Under the pieces are notes generated by a model that was not told the DNA's origin, made no database searches, and was given only the letters and a program-made list of their open reading frames with translations. 64,000 nt of DNA, taken from contig JABXHO010000040.1 of the NCBI GenBank assembly GCA_013373595.1, positions 62,001 through 126,000 of the forward strand. The letters run 5' to 3'. Every line of letters starts with the position of its first letter. The first letter of the stretch is position 1. Positions 43,808 to 53,126 of this stretch are shown piece by piece. The DNA is from Flavobacteriales bacterium (GTDB lineage: Bacteria > Bacteroidota > Bacteroidia > Flavobacteriales_D > Crocinitomicaceae). Position numbers and translations under genes: made by a program.

Positions 43808-44119
43808 TTATTCACCAGCTTCACATTTTGAATCACCTTCGCACTTAGAGTCACCTTCACACTTAGAATCGCCCTCAGTTTTAGAGTCACCTTCGCATTT
43901 AGAATCTCCCTCGCACTTAGAATCGCCTTCACATTTGTGATCTCCTTCGCATTTGTGATCACCTTCACACTTGGCTTCACCATCTTTACCAGCTTCGCAT
44001 TTTGTTTCTTCTGTAGTTACTTCGTCTTCAGATTCAGCCTCTGTACAACTAGTAAACATTAATGAAGTAGACAAAGCCAACATTGCTACCATTCCGATTT
44101 TCAAAAATCCCTTTTTCAT
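43808..44119 (-). CDS. Lipoprotein with tandem KCEGD(S/H) cysteine repeats
   Basis: The 103-residue protein has a lipobox (FTSC, Cys25), an acidic spacer, and then eight or nine hexapeptide repeats of the form KCEGDS or KCEGDH, framed by KCEAG elements. One unit has Thr in place of Cys (KTEGDS). The DNA repeats in 18-base units, so it probably expands by slippage. Regular Cys spacing with acidic residues suggests metal binding or thiol buffering at the envelope. It resembles Cys-repeat metallophore precursors (HvfA type), but no DUF692 or DUF2063 maturation gene is in the window. Confidence 0.75.
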   Translation of the reverse strand: MKKGFLKIGMVAMLALSTSLMFTSCTEAESEDEVTTEETKCEAGKDGEAKCEGDHKCEGDHKCEGDSKCEGDSKCEGDSKTEGDSKCEGDSKCEGDSKCEAGE

Positions 44120-44569
44120 AATTTTTTAGTTTTTGGTTTAAATTAGTGCCTTCAAATTAGGTAAGATAAACGGAAAATCCTAGCTGATATCCTTCTACAT
44201 TTCCTAACTATCCAGCTTCCTGTTAAAAATTCGTGATACATACGTTGCATGTTCGTATTTGGATTTCAGAAAAGTGATTTTTTTTCAAAAAAGTGGAAAT
44301 AATGGTGTTTTAAGCCAAGTCGAAGCACGGTTTTTTTGAAGTTTATTTTTTTATTTTACTGATAATCAATTGTTAGTTGGTCGAATAAGTAACTCAATGT
44401 AGAATTCGATAATTATTTTTCATTCATTGATTTTTTCCAAAAAAGAAGCCTACAAAACGTAATGTTCTGTAGGCTCTTCGCAAGGTAGTGAATTGTAACT
44501 TATGTATTCAGGGCGACATCTTAGCAGTTTAGATGCAATTCTATAGTAACCCCCTGTCAACTAGTTTAT
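44120..44569. other. 450-base non-coding region
   Basis: This region is very AT-rich and holds no convincing open frame. It contains the promoter side of the Cys-repeat lipoprotein gene and a hairpin near 44447-44475 that serves the gene on its right. Confidence 0.5.
44439..44475 (-). terminator. Intrinsic terminator downstream of the secreted protein gene
   Basis: AGCCTACA (from 44447) pairs with TGTAGGCT (to 44475), with further pairing AAC/GTT around a GTAAT loop. On the minus strand it is followed by TCTTTTTT. It lies about 95 bases after the stop at 44570. Confidence 0.65.
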
Positions 44570-45199
44570 TCATTCACCATAAATGTATTCACCTTCCACA
44601 TAAAACGCAGGGTGGAACTCAATGAGATAGTCTAGGTGTTCTAGTTTTTCGGATTTCGTGAAAACATGGAATTGGAAGTCCGTGTTAACGATGAAGAAAG
44701 TTGTTGTGCCTTCTTTTTGTGCGACAATGTGAGCCTCGGGAAGCTCTACCTTGTAAATATCGCATACCCAAAACGGCATTCCATCCACATGATTTAAGGT
44801 GTCTAAATTTTCTACTTTATAAATTTCGGCAACTTGCGGCCACAAATTTTCAGGAAGAATATCTGGGCTCACACATTTCACAAATGATTCTTTTTTCGTT
44901 TCTGGTTCTTCAGTGTACTTAACTACACGATTGAAATAGCGCGTTTCTTTCCCTAGGAATTTGTCGTCATTTGAATAGATGTACGTGATCGACGAGTCAG
45001 AAAAATTCTTGACACCATAGTAGATTATATCTTCACACGTATACCATTTAATCTTTTTGATACCGGGAAAGTCTTTTTTAAAGGCTTTTTTGGGGCCTCT
45101 TGCACGTTTTTGATCAGAACGATCATAGTTGCAATTGTAGCATTGAGAAAAGGATAGTGTGGTAAAAAGAAGCAGTGTGAATGATACGATTAGTTTCAT
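44570..45199 (-). CDS. Secreted protein of unknown function
   Basis: The 209-residue protein has a signal peptide ending near TLSFSQ. The mature part starts CYNCNYDRSD and contains a basic KKAFKKDFPGIKKIKWYTC stretch and a YFNRVVKYTEEPETKKES segment. Cysteines could pair in the periplasm. I recognise no family. It follows a small membrane-protein gene with a 37-base gap. Confidence 0.5.
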   Translation of the reverse strand: MKLIVSFTLLLFTTLSFSQCYNCNYDRSDQKRARGPKKAFKKDFPGIKKIKWYTCEDIIYYGVKNFSDSSITYIYSNDDKFLGKETRYFNRVVKYTEEPETKKESFVKCVSPDILPENLWPQVAEIYKVENLDTLNHVDGMPFWVCDIYKVELPEAHIVAQKEGTTTFFIVNTDFQFHVFTKSEKLEHLDYLIEFHPAFYVEGEYIYGE

Positions 45200-45236
45200 G
45201 GGAATGGTATTTAATGATAATTATTGAATGGTGATT

Positions 45237-45659
45237 TTATTCTCTTCTTGCGGGAAATGCATCAACCAGTATGTAAGCGATACTTGATAGGAACCACAAC
45301 CAATAGCCAACATTCAAGGTGATACTGTCCATACTTAGGTATTCCTTTGCGATGAAAATCCATGATCCTGAAGAAAGTAGTACGATGAAGAAGAAAAGAT
45401 ACTTTAACCATAAGGAAATTTTCTTTCGAGACACGAAAAGAACTAGCATTAAGATGTTCGGTAGAATGTGAAAGATGTCGACAAGAATGGCAGGAAATTT
45501 TCCTGAACCGATATCCACAAATAGTTTCACGAAGCTCCACACGGCACAATGAAATCCGAGTAGCATATCTTCTGGAGAGTAAACAACAGGAAGGAAAAAA
45601 CTAAGAACGAACAATATGGTTAGTACGGTAAGGGTTCTATTCTTATGGTATAATGTCAT
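45237..45659 (-). CDS. Four-span membrane protein of unknown function
   Basis: The 140-residue protein has four hydrophobic segments (about 10-27, 50-75, 85-108, 118-135) with short charged turns such as SRKKISLW. It ends AFPARRE. No family is recognised. It lies between two secreted-protein genes on the same strand. Confidence 0.5.
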   Translation of the reverse strand: MTLYHKNRTLTVLTILFVLSFFLPVVYSPEDMLLGFHCAVWSFVKLFVDIGSGKFPAILVDIFHILPNILMLVLFVSRKKISLWLKYLFFFIVLLSSGSWIFIAKEYLSMDSITLNVGYWLWFLSSIAYILVDAFPARRE

Positions 45660-45708
45660 GTCTAGTTTTTAATGAAAATTGGTGCAATGTTTTAGAGGAA
45701 GTCGATTT

Positions 45709-47109
45709 CTATCGACCTTTTAATACAATTTTTGCAGGTTTCTTTCGGTCGTATGGAGTGGGAGTGGAGAGAGCGTTTCTTGTAGCAGGAGTCTGTGTGA
45801 ATTCAAATTGGATGATTTCAGCTTCGGAGCTGTAGGGCTCAACGGAAAGTAAGATAATGTCGCCATTTGGGTGTTGCGTCAATCGACTTTGATAGTTAAA
45901 TGTATAATCGGTCTTTTGTGGTGCGACGAGATAGTCACCATTCGTATTAAGTAAAGCGATGGTGGCTTTGTAGTCATAATCATATTCGCCCGTTTTATGC
46001 ATAAATGCCATGAAAATATTCCCTTCTTGTTCTATAATTAAGGGCACACTTTCGTTTTTATAAGGAGTTTTGATCCAACGACGTGATACTTCATTTCCAT
46101 TCAAATCGAGTTTTAGAAACAAGAAGTCCTTTTTTTGATTTAAAACGGGCAAACTGTGCTGAGGAACAGTTGTGATAACTGTGTAGAAGTAATCGCCAAT
46201 TCGAACGATTCCTCCAACTTCTCCCGCATCAGTGCTGGACTTTGATACAGCATACATATCCTCATATGGGAGCACATCTTGATTTGGATGAAGAACACGA
46301 TCACTCGCTTTTTTTCCATTACTAAAGCGCGTGAAGCAAATACCAAATGGTGAAGCATCGCCAACAGTGACAGTAACACCTTCTCCAATGCCATCGCTAA
46401 TGGTATGCGGTAAACTACTGTGACTATGATTCCATGGGGAGCGACCGTTTTCTCGAACGATTCCGTTCATGTCGAAGGTCAAATAGTAATCTGTTTCATG
46501 TATGTCGAATTCCAGCGATCCTTTCGAAGTAAAGTTGCCACATGTTTCTACGAGTGTATGAAAGTACGTGCCGTCAAAGGCCAATTCCCCTATACTCGAG
46601 TACGTACACAAGAAGTATGAACCACCTGTTGTCCCTTCGTTACCAAATAATTGTCGCTTGAAGAGCAATCTTCCCGTGACATCGAACTTCAAAAATACGA
46701 GCACATTTCCTTCCTCTTCATAATCCAGCGCTCCGTCACCTGTGTATCCAGCGCTTTCCTTTCCTAACACGTAGTAAGCACCATTAATGACTAGAAAATC
46801 CATGAAATAAATACCTGGAAGTTCTATTTTGGTACCTGCAGGTTCCCAATTTTTGGTGAGTGCTTGGATGTACGAACCTTCTTTTTCAATTCCATAAATG
46901 ATGACTGGATTTTGGTAGGAGTCAAAATCTACGTCCATTCGGTTGTCGTACGTTGTTCTGTTTTCACTAAGTGTTAGAACGGTCTTCGTTTCATTCCACG
47001 AGTTCGATGAAGTGTTCACTTCAAACCCATTTGCAGTTTGCGCAGCAACCGTACCGCCCACTATGCAAGCGATTGAAAGAAGAAGGAAAGTTGAAAAAGA
47101 AAATTTCAT
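45709..47109 (-). CDS. Secreted beta-propeller-like protein
   Basis: The 466-residue protein has a signal peptide cut near TVAAQ (about 24). The mature part repeats motifs of the kind VFLKFDVTGRLLFKRQ, YLTFDMNGIVREN and FLKLDLNGNEVSRRWIK, typical of Bacteroidota propeller proteins that carry a D-x-N-G turn per blade. No sorting-domain signature is obvious at the C-terminus, which ends in basic residues. Role unknown. Confidence 0.6.
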   Translation of the reverse strand: MKFSFSTFLLLSIACIVGGTVAAQTANGFEVNTSSNSWNETKTVLTLSENRTTYDNRMDVDFDSYQNPVIIYGIEKEGSYIQALTKNWEPAGTKIELPGIYFMDFLVINGAYYVLGKESAGYTGDGALDYEEEGNVLVFLKFDVTGRLLFKRQLFGNEGTTGGSYFLCTYSSIGELAFDGTYFHTLVETCGNFTSKGSLEFDIHETDYYLTFDMNGIVRENGRSPWNHSHSSLPHTISDGIGEGVTVTVGDASPFGICFTRFSNGKKASDRVLHPNQDVLPYEDMYAVSKSSTDAGEVGGIVRIGDYFYTVITTVPQHSLPVLNQKKDFLFLKLDLNGNEVSRRWIKTPYKNESVPLIIEQEGNIFMAFMHKTGEYDYDYKATIALLNTNGDYLVAPQKTDYTFNYQSRLTQHPNGDIILLSVEPYSSEAEIIQFEFTQTPATRNALSTPTPYDRKKPAKIVLKGR

Positions 47110-47132
47110 AGAAATGGAAATTACGTTGAGTG

Positions 47133-47169
47133 AAAAAGAGAAAGGGAAGAGCAGATCATTCCCTTTCTC
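47133..47169 (-). terminator. Intrinsic terminator after the small secreted paralogue
   Basis: GAGAAAGGGAA at 47138-47148 pairs with TTCCCTTTCTC at 47159-47169 around a ten-base loop, followed on the minus strand by TTTTTC. It ends transcription of the gene stopping at 47183 before the propeller gene. Confidence 0.7.
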
Positions 47170-47182
47170 TGGCTAGCTGTGA

Positions 47183-47551
47183 TTAGGATTCTTTTAGCCA
47201 GTAGGTAACTTTGTTTCCTTCTGGTAGCGTCATGATTACCTTTCCGTTGTACCAATCAACATTCAATTCGTACACTCTTCCAGATTTACTCGATTTTACT
47301 CTAAAGTAAGACTCGTAGTAATCGCTATTTTGGATATCTGTTCTCGTCCAACCTGTATCACCAACTTTTGCGAGGTTAATTTCAGATACTTCCTGGTCCG
47401 AACCAACGGTCTTTATTTGGATCAAAAAGCCAGAATTGTCTCCGGCAACGAATTTCCAGGTGGTTGTTTGAGCACTTGCGTTACTGAAGAGCGTAATTCC
47501 CATGAATAGCATGAGTAGGGCTGTGAATTTAATTCCTGTGGATTTTTTCAT
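47183..47551 (-). CDS. Small secreted protein, paralogue of its neighbour (downstream copy)
   Basis: The 122-residue protein has a signal peptide ending near SNASAQ. The 95-residue mature part includes GDTGWTRTDIQNSDYYESYF and ends MTLPEGNKVTYWLKES. The upstream neighbour ends QQQTVIYWLEKS and has the same length and spacing of motifs, so they are diverged tandem duplicates. No family is recognised. Confidence 0.6.
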   Translation of the reverse strand: MKKSTGIKFTALLMLFMGITLFSNASAQTTTWKFVAGDNSGFLIQIKTVGSDQEVSEINLAKVGDTGWTRTDIQNSDYYESYFRVKSSKSGRVYELNVDWYNGKVIMTLPEGNKVTYWLKES

Positions 47552-47584
47552 TTTTACTTGTGTTAGATTTGACTTTTATGGGTT

Positions 47585-47947
47585 CTAGCTTTTCTCAAGC
47601 CAGTAGATTACTGTTTGCTGTTGCTCATCGATGGTTTTCATTTTTTTTGTGTTCCATTCGATGAATAATTCGAAGACTTCATTCGTCTCTACAATTTTTA
47701 CTTTCAGGTATTCTTGAATCGTGTCGATTGAAAGGATTTCCGTTTTCATCCATGGTGTCCCTTTCTTTTCTTGAAAGTAGATGCTAGAGATTCCGTATTC
47801 TCCTTCGATTACTTTGATTCGTTCCTCCGTATTTTTTCCTGATGCATAGATGTTCACCTTCTCTTTAGTGTCTTGCATGAGCATATTTGAAGAGAGTAGA
47901 AAAGCGCCAAAAAGCAAAAAGATGTATGTGAAAATTGAACGTTTCAT
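47585..47947 (-). CDS. Small secreted protein, paralogue (upstream copy)
   Basis: From ATG 47947 the product has 120 residues; a TTG at 47986 only lengthens it into non-coding sequence. A signal peptide is followed by GTPWMKTEILSIDTIQEYLK and the terminal VIYWLEKS, matching the next gene (GDTGWTRTDI and TYWLKES). It is 33 bases from its paralogue, so the pair is likely co-transcribed, with candidate operators upstream at 48042-48081. Confidence 0.6.
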   Translation of the reverse strand: MKRSIFTYIFLLFGAFLLSSNMLMQDTKEKVNIYASGKNTEERIKVIEGEYGISSIYFQEKKGTPWMKTEILSIDTIQEYLKVKIVETNEVFELFIEWNTKKMKTIDEQQQTVIYWLEKS

Positions 47948-48041
47948 ATCTGTAAAAACAACCCGTTTGATGTGTTGCTGATACAAAGATGGTGAGGCAT
48001 GAATCGGATTGCCTGTAGCTATTTTACGAATGCATGGAGAT

Positions 48042-48081
48042 ATCTTGCAATGAGGTATAATTTGCTGTACAAATCTTGCAA
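48042..48081. promoter_or_regulatory. Two direct repeats ATCTTGCAA spaced 31 bases
   Basis: ATCTTGCAA occurs at 48042-48050 and again at 48073-48081, three helical turns apart, in the gap between the hybrid regulator stop and the small secreted genes. Direct repeats on one face of the helix suit an AraC-type DNA-binding domain. An inverted pair GCTATTTT/AAAATAGC (48018 and 48081) overlaps the region. Confidence 0.45.
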
Positions 48082-48120
48082 AATAGCATGTTTGATATGT
48101 GCTAATTGGCTGTTGTCTAG

Positions 48121-51100
48121 CTACTTCTTGAAGTGTCCTGGAGGATTCCCAAATTCTTTATGAAATGTTCGAGAAAAGTAGTTTGGATCGGAAAAACCGA
48201 CTTCATAAGCAACTTCTGAGATGTTCAAATCACTTGTTTGAATCAATTTGAGTCCTTTGTTGAGTCGATAGGAACGAATAAATTGAGATGGTGTTTTGTC
48301 GGTTAGTGCTTTTAATTTTCGGTAGACCTGCATTTGACTTAAACCTGCTTTTTCGGATAGTTCGGAAACTCCAAAATCGGTATCGGTTAAGTGTGCTTCA
48401 ATGATGGCGTTTAGTTTATCGAGGAAGGCTTCTTCCACGGGACTAAATTTGGCTTCAGTCAATTCCGTTTCATCGTTGATTTCCGATCCCAATGCAGCGT
48501 AGTAGGCTTGTAATTTCTGTCGGATGGAAATTAGTTTTTCTAGACTCAGATTCAACTCATCTCTGTAAAAGGGTTTGGTGATGTACAAATCAGCGCCTGC
48601 TTTCAATCCACTCATTTTTTCCTCTTGAGCAGTTTTGGCCGTCAGTAAAATGATCGGAATGTGACTTGTTCGCTCGTCTTGTTTCAAGGTTTCGCAGACT
48701 TCGTATCCATCCATTTCAGGCATGGCAACGTCACTAATAATGGCATCGGGTATAATGTCGAAAGCCATGGAAATGCCGATTTTTCCATTCTCAGCGAGAT
48801 GTGTACGGTAAGTTGAATTGAAAACGCTGTCCAAATAATTGGCAATTTCAGGGTTGTCTTCAATGATTAATAAATTCAATGCATCGGGATCGTCGTTTTT
48901 CACCGAAGGCCTTTTTTCGTCTTGCACACTTCTATCGGTTCCCCATCCGAATGGCTGATTGAACTCTCCTGTTCCTTTCTTTTCGGAATCGTTACGAACG
49001 GGAATTCTCAAGGTGAAAGAAGTTCCTTGATCAACTGTACTTTCCGCGGATATAGTTCCTCCCATTAATTCAACCAAACTCTTCGTGAAAGCTAAACCAA
49101 TTCCTGAGCCCGTGTTTTGGGACTCATGAATGTTATTTGCTTGATAAAACTGATCGAATATTTTATCCAATTCATTGGGCGCAATTCCTACTCCCGAATC
49201 CTTGATTTTTAATTGGAACAGTCGCTGATTGTTTTCCGAAACTTCGGATAAATGACAAATAATGCTTCCTCCTTTTGGGGTGAATTTTATGGCATTCGAC
49301 AAAAGGTTGTACACAATGGACTGAATTTTTTGTTCATCATAATCCATTACCAAACGCTCTACTTCACTATAAAAAGTGAGCTTGATTTCCTTGTCGGACG
49401 CCAAACCGTGAAAGGATTCCGTTAAAAATTGGATGTAGGAGACGATATCGTATTGAATGAGTTCAAGTTTGAGACTTCCTGATTCCAATTTTGATGCATC
49501 CAACAATTGATTGATCTGCAACAAGAGCTTTTCGCTATTCCTACGAATGATCGTTTTTTCCTTTTGGTGACCTTCAATTTGTTCATTCATTCCGATGATG
49601 AGGGTGAGGGGAGTTCGGAATTCGTGCGTAATATTCGCATACAATTGCCCTTTTACGGCATCCATTTCTTTGATATGCTCCGCATCTGCTTTTTCTTTTC
49701 GTCGGATATTCAGCATTCGGTTGATACTCCAGATGAGAGCAATTCCCATTATCGCCCAGATTGTGTAGGCCCACCACGTTTGCCACCAGAAAGGAAGTAT
49801 GGTGAAGGAATAGGAGTGTGGCTCGCTCCAAACACCGTTAACCTCTGATACTTTCGCATGTATCGTGTACGTTCCTGCAGGAATTCCGCGGTAATTAGTG
49901 GTATTGTCGGATGAGGGAATGCTCCAGCTTTTGTCAATGCCTTCCATGAAGTAACTGAACTTCAAATCGGCTGAAGGTTTCGCACCACGAGCGGAATAGA
50001 TAAACTTAAGGTCGTTGATTGTTTGTGGAAGTGAAAGTCCGCTCGGACAGTTAACAAATGGATGAACCGCTTTAAAATCGGCGTTTGTTAGGTCGATTGG
50101 GTCAATTCCTTTCGTGTACCACGGATTATTGTTTTCAATGGAGTCTTGAAGTGATTTAAAATCAACACGATTGTTGACTAAGTTGAGATCTTCGAGTGAA
50201 ATTTTTAGTGCTTTGTGCGTTAGAATGTTCTTCGGGTGTGGGAGCATTACTGCCATTTGATCCGTTCCCCACCACAATTGATTATTTCGATCTAACATTC
50301 CAGAGTTTGCGTAGAACTCAGCACCTTTCAAGCCATTCAAATCGCAATAGGTGTGAATACTGTATTTCCCGTTCTTTGCTGAGTCGGGGATCAATACGTT
50401 GAGGCATTTATCAGCTCCCAACCAAATGTTGCTTTTCGCATCTTCGGTAATTGTCCAAATAGCATTGCTAGATAAGCCATCATCGAGCGTAATGTGTGTA
50501 AACGTTCGACCATCAAAACGGTTGACACCCTTGTCGCTTGTTCCAATCCAGATGCTACCGTCGCTATGCATCATGAGTGATACTGCGTGATTACTGCTCA
50601 ATCCATGCGCTGTAGTGTACGAAGTGAGATGGCTGCCGTCATATTTCCGAATGCCACCATTTTCTAATGCAATCCAGAGATTCCCCGATTTGTCTTTTTT
50701 CAGCGCACGAATATTGGCGGGTTCTTTTTCGTTCAGCGGATAATGAGTGAAGTGTGTTCCATCATACTTGACTAACCCGCGCGTTCTTGTTCCTAACCAA
50801 ATATTATGATCTTTATCCTCTTCCAGTGCGAAGGTATGGAAATCAGCACCGTTAAAGCAGTTTATGCGTGTAATGGTTGGAGAAGGACTGTTGACATTTT
50901 CAATTTTGTACACTCCGAAATACACCGTTCCTACCCAAATATTTCCTTCGGAATCTTGCAACAGTGAACGAATCGAGATTTCCTTTCGATTGGGAATTAA
51001 GTCGATATACGTGTGCTTGTTTCCATCGTATTTATAGAGTCCAAAACCGTGTGATCCAAACCAAATATTGCCGGATTTATCCTCGAGAATAGCCGATACA

Positions 51101-52440
51101 TTTCCTCCTTTTTTCAGTTCATCAAATTTGAAATGTTTGAATCCATTTGGATTGTAACACTGCACTCCCTTTCCCGTTGCGCTAAGCCAAATGTTCTCGG
51201 ATTTATCCACAAAAAGAGGATGCGCCGACGAAAAAACAGGCGTGTTGTCAGCTGAAATGGTTAAAAAACGATCGTTGACCGAGCAAATCGCCATTTTCTT
51301 TTGCTCAGTTGCTAGAAGAAAATTATGGTTGAGTCGGAGCGTATTTCGTACATTATGATTCAATACAAAAGTGGCTGGGTAAATGTGCAGAGAATCGTCT
51401 TTTAGAACAGAAATCCCACTTCCTGTGGTAATAATCAACCCATTTTCACCATCCATTACCGGATGACATAAGTTATTTTCGGAATGCTCCTCAATAGCAT
51501 AATACTGCATTTCATCTCCTACAATGTGACAGAGTCCGCCGAGGGCACTCAACCAAAATTCACCTTTGTCATTTTCTTTGATGATCACATTTAGGTTGCG
51601 TAGGTTCTGAAATTGATAGGGGAAGCACGTAAATTTTTCGCCATCAAAACGAATAATTTGAGTCTCTGATTTCAACCAAATATTTCCCTTTTTATCCGTA
51701 TGAACGATTCCCAAATACTGTTCTCCAAGATCCAGTCCAGCTCCTTCTTTGTATTCGTAAAAATGATGTCCATCAAACTTTACAAGTCCACCGAAAGCAC
51801 CAAATGTCATCCACAAGTTGCCGTCTAAGTCTTCTGTAATCGCGCCAATTCCACGATGTCTATCGGCTTCTGCGAACGAATAATAATGAAAGGAATGTGT
51901 ATCGTAACGCGTCAATCCACGGCGACTTCCAAACCAAAAATATCCTTTGCTATCTTGAAATATGGAAGAAATAAACGCTGATTTTAATCCTTGGGAAAGT
52001 CCTAGCGTCCTATAACTCAGTTTTTCATTTATTTCATTTTGGAAGGGGAGTGCAGGTATGATTTCGGGTTGCTTGTAACTGACTTCTGCTTTCCCCAATT
52101 GAGTTGTGGTAATTGGAGGGAAATTGTTGTGTCCGTAACTGATTTTTTTGGGTTTCCCAACTGCGATAATTTTGGTTTTCGGATATTGGGTAGACTTCAA
52201 TTGAGGTTCGTCGAGGATATCATTTGTTTCGACTTCCCGAGTGAATAATTGAATATTTTCGGCTGGAATCACTTTTCCTTCGATCGCTTCTCGCTTACCT
52301 GAAGTTGTCGCTTCACGATTATCTCCAGACAATTCTATATTTTGAACGGTATCCGATGGAACAGAATCGATTGATGTTGAATCACATGCTGTAAATAAGA
52401 AAGTGAAAATTCCAATAGTGATCAACGCCGTTTTGAGCAT
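48121..52440 (-). CDS. Hybrid two-component system regulator (propeller, Y_Y_Y, HisKA, HATPase, REC, AraC)
   Basis: From ATG 52440 the product has 1439 residues, starting with a lipobox-like signal (LFTAC); a TTG at 52473 is rejected. Twin seven-bladed propellers built from two-component-propeller units (IFQDSKGYFWFGSRRGL) fill about 100-760, followed by a Y_Y_Y domain and a membrane helix (FWWQTWWAYTIWAIMG). Then come HisKA with His939 (ITHEFRTPLT), HATPase_c (DSGVGIAP, GSGIGLAFTK), a receiver with Asp1237 (ISDVAMPEMDG) and an AraC DNA-binding domain at the C-terminus. All catalytic residues look intact. Such proteins sense glycans or envelope signals and control adjacent genes. It has an additional ~70-residue N-terminal linker. 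Confidence 0.95.
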   Translation of the reverse strand: MLKTALITIGIFTFLFTACDSTSIDSVPSDTVQNIELSGDNREATTSGKREAIEGKVIPAENIQLFTREVETNDILDEPQLKSTQYPKTKIIAVGKPKKISYGHNNFPPITTTQLGKAEVSYKQPEIIPALPFQNEINEKLSYRTLGLSQGLKSAFISSIFQDSKGYFWFGSRRGLTRYDTHSFHYYSFAEADRHRGIGAITEDLDGNLWMTFGAFGGLVKFDGHHFYEYKEGAGLDLGEQYLGIVHTDKKGNIWLKSETQIIRFDGEKFTCFPYQFQNLRNLNVIIKENDKGEFWLSALGGLCHIVGDEMQYYAIEEHSENNLCHPVMDGENGLIITTGSGISVLKDDSLHIYPATFVLNHNVRNTLRLNHNFLLATEQKKMAICSVNDRFLTISADNTPVFSSAHPLFVDKSENIWLSATGKGVQCYNPNGFKHFKFDELKKGGNVSAILEDKSGNIWFGSHGFGLYKYDGNKHTYIDLIPNRKEISIRSLLQDSEGNIWVGTVYFGVYKIENVNSPSPTITRINCFNGADFHTFALEEDKDHNIWLGTRTRGLVKYDGTHFTHYPLNEKEPANIRALKKDKSGNLWIALENGGIRKYDGSHLTSYTTAHGLSSNHAVSLMMHSDGSIWIGTSDKGVNRFDGRTFTHITLDDGLSSNAIWTITEDAKSNIWLGADKCLNVLIPDSAKNGKYSIHTYCDLNGLKGAEFYANSGMLDRNNQLWWGTDQMAVMLPHPKNILTHKALKISLEDLNLVNNRVDFKSLQDSIENNNPWYTKGIDPIDLTNADFKAVHPFVNCPSGLSLPQTINDLKFIYSARGAKPSADLKFSYFMEGIDKSWSIPSSDNTTNYRGIPAGTYTIHAKVSEVNGVWSEPHSYSFTILPFWWQTWWAYTIWAIMGIALIWSINRMLNIRRKEKADAEHIKEMDAVKGQLYANITHEFRTPLTLIIGMNEQIEGHQKEKTIIRRNSEKLLLQINQLLDASKLESGSLKLELIQYDIVSYIQFLTESFHGLASDKEIKLTFYSEVERLVMDYDEQKIQSIVYNLLSNAIKFTPKGGSIICHLSEVSENNQRLFQLKIKDSGVGIAPNELDKIFDQFYQANNIHESQNTGSGIGLAFTKSLVELMGGTISAESTVDQGTSFTLRIPVRNDSEKKGTGEFNQPFGWGTDRSVQDEKRPSVKNDDPDALNLLIIEDNPEIANYLDSVFNSTYRTHLAENGKIGISMAFDIIPDAIISDVAMPEMDGYEVCETLKQDERTSHIPIILLTAKTAQEEKMSGLKAGADLYITKPFYRDELNLSLEKLISIRQKLQAYYAALGSEINDETELTEAKFSPVEEAFLDKLNAIIEAHLTDTDFGVSELSEKAGLSQMQVYRKLKALTDKTPSQFIRSYRLNKGLKLIQTSDLNISEVAYEVGFSDPNYFSRTFHKEFGNPPGHFKK

Positions 52441-52648
52441 GGGAAGAAGGTTGAATACATTAAGTTCCCCCAAAAATAAAAGCTTTTATCGATAAAGCAG
52501 ACTGGTTGCCGATTATCGAAACAGAAATAGTGAAATATTGTCCCATTACTGACGGAGGTGTTGCGTTCCAAAGTGGAAGAGGCTACTTTTTCAAAGCGAA
52601 GACTTCCTTCTTTTCAACTTAAACGTCCGAAAATACTATGAAGAGTTG

Positions 52649-53017
52649 TCAACTAGTGACTTTTCTGCTTGTAAACATGTACATCCAGATCAAACGAGCG
52701 ACTCTGAAATTCACAAACCATAACAGCACCATTAACCCAATAATGAAAAATAATAGTCTGGGATCGAATGGATCGTCGAAATAGATGAGGCGCGCCAAAA
52801 CGTATACGGCCATGCCTTCGGCAACATTTAGTCCATAACTCACATACATGGCTCCGAAAAAGAAACCAACTTCCTTTTCAAATTTATGGTTACAAACGGG
52901 ACACGTCTTGTTCATTTTGGGGAATCGAAGCGTGAATATGTTCCCTTTATCTTGAAAAGGTTCTCCTTTGTAACAACTGGGACATTTTCCTTTGAAAAGA
53001 CTGATTAATCGATCCAT
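52649..53017 (-). CDS. DUF983 family zinc-ribbon membrane protein
   Basis: The 122-residue protein has the DUF983 layout: GKCPSCYKGEPF and KTCPVCNHKFEKEVGFFFGAMY, a four-cysteine metal knuckle, then two membrane helices. Its function is unknown; it is widespread in Bacteroidota and Alphaproteobacteria. Monocistronic, divergent from the AraC gene. Confidence 0.85.
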   Translation of the reverse strand: MDRLISLFKGKCPSCYKGEPFQDKGNIFTLRFPKMNKTCPVCNHKFEKEVGFFFGAMYVSYGLNVAEGMAVYVLARLIYFDDPFDPRLLFFIIGLMVLLWFVNFRVARLIWMYMFTSRKVTS

Positions 53018-53126
53018 GACTTTACGTTTTTTGTAGTTACAAAGTTTCAGAATTCGAGCCAGATTTTACAAGAACAAACGATCCATAAATTAGGACTATT
53101 CGGACATTTTTATACTTTTGAGAGAA

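Noticed and set aside
43774-43983. Lysine/valine/isoleucine-rich frame overlapping the Cys-repeat gene
   Set aside because: It is a shifted reading of the 18-base repeats; the repeat lipoprotein has a signal peptide and lipobox in the other frame.
43808-44000. CRISPR-like array
   Set aside because: The short periodic DNA repeat has no unique spacers and is explained by KCEGD codon repeats in a gene.
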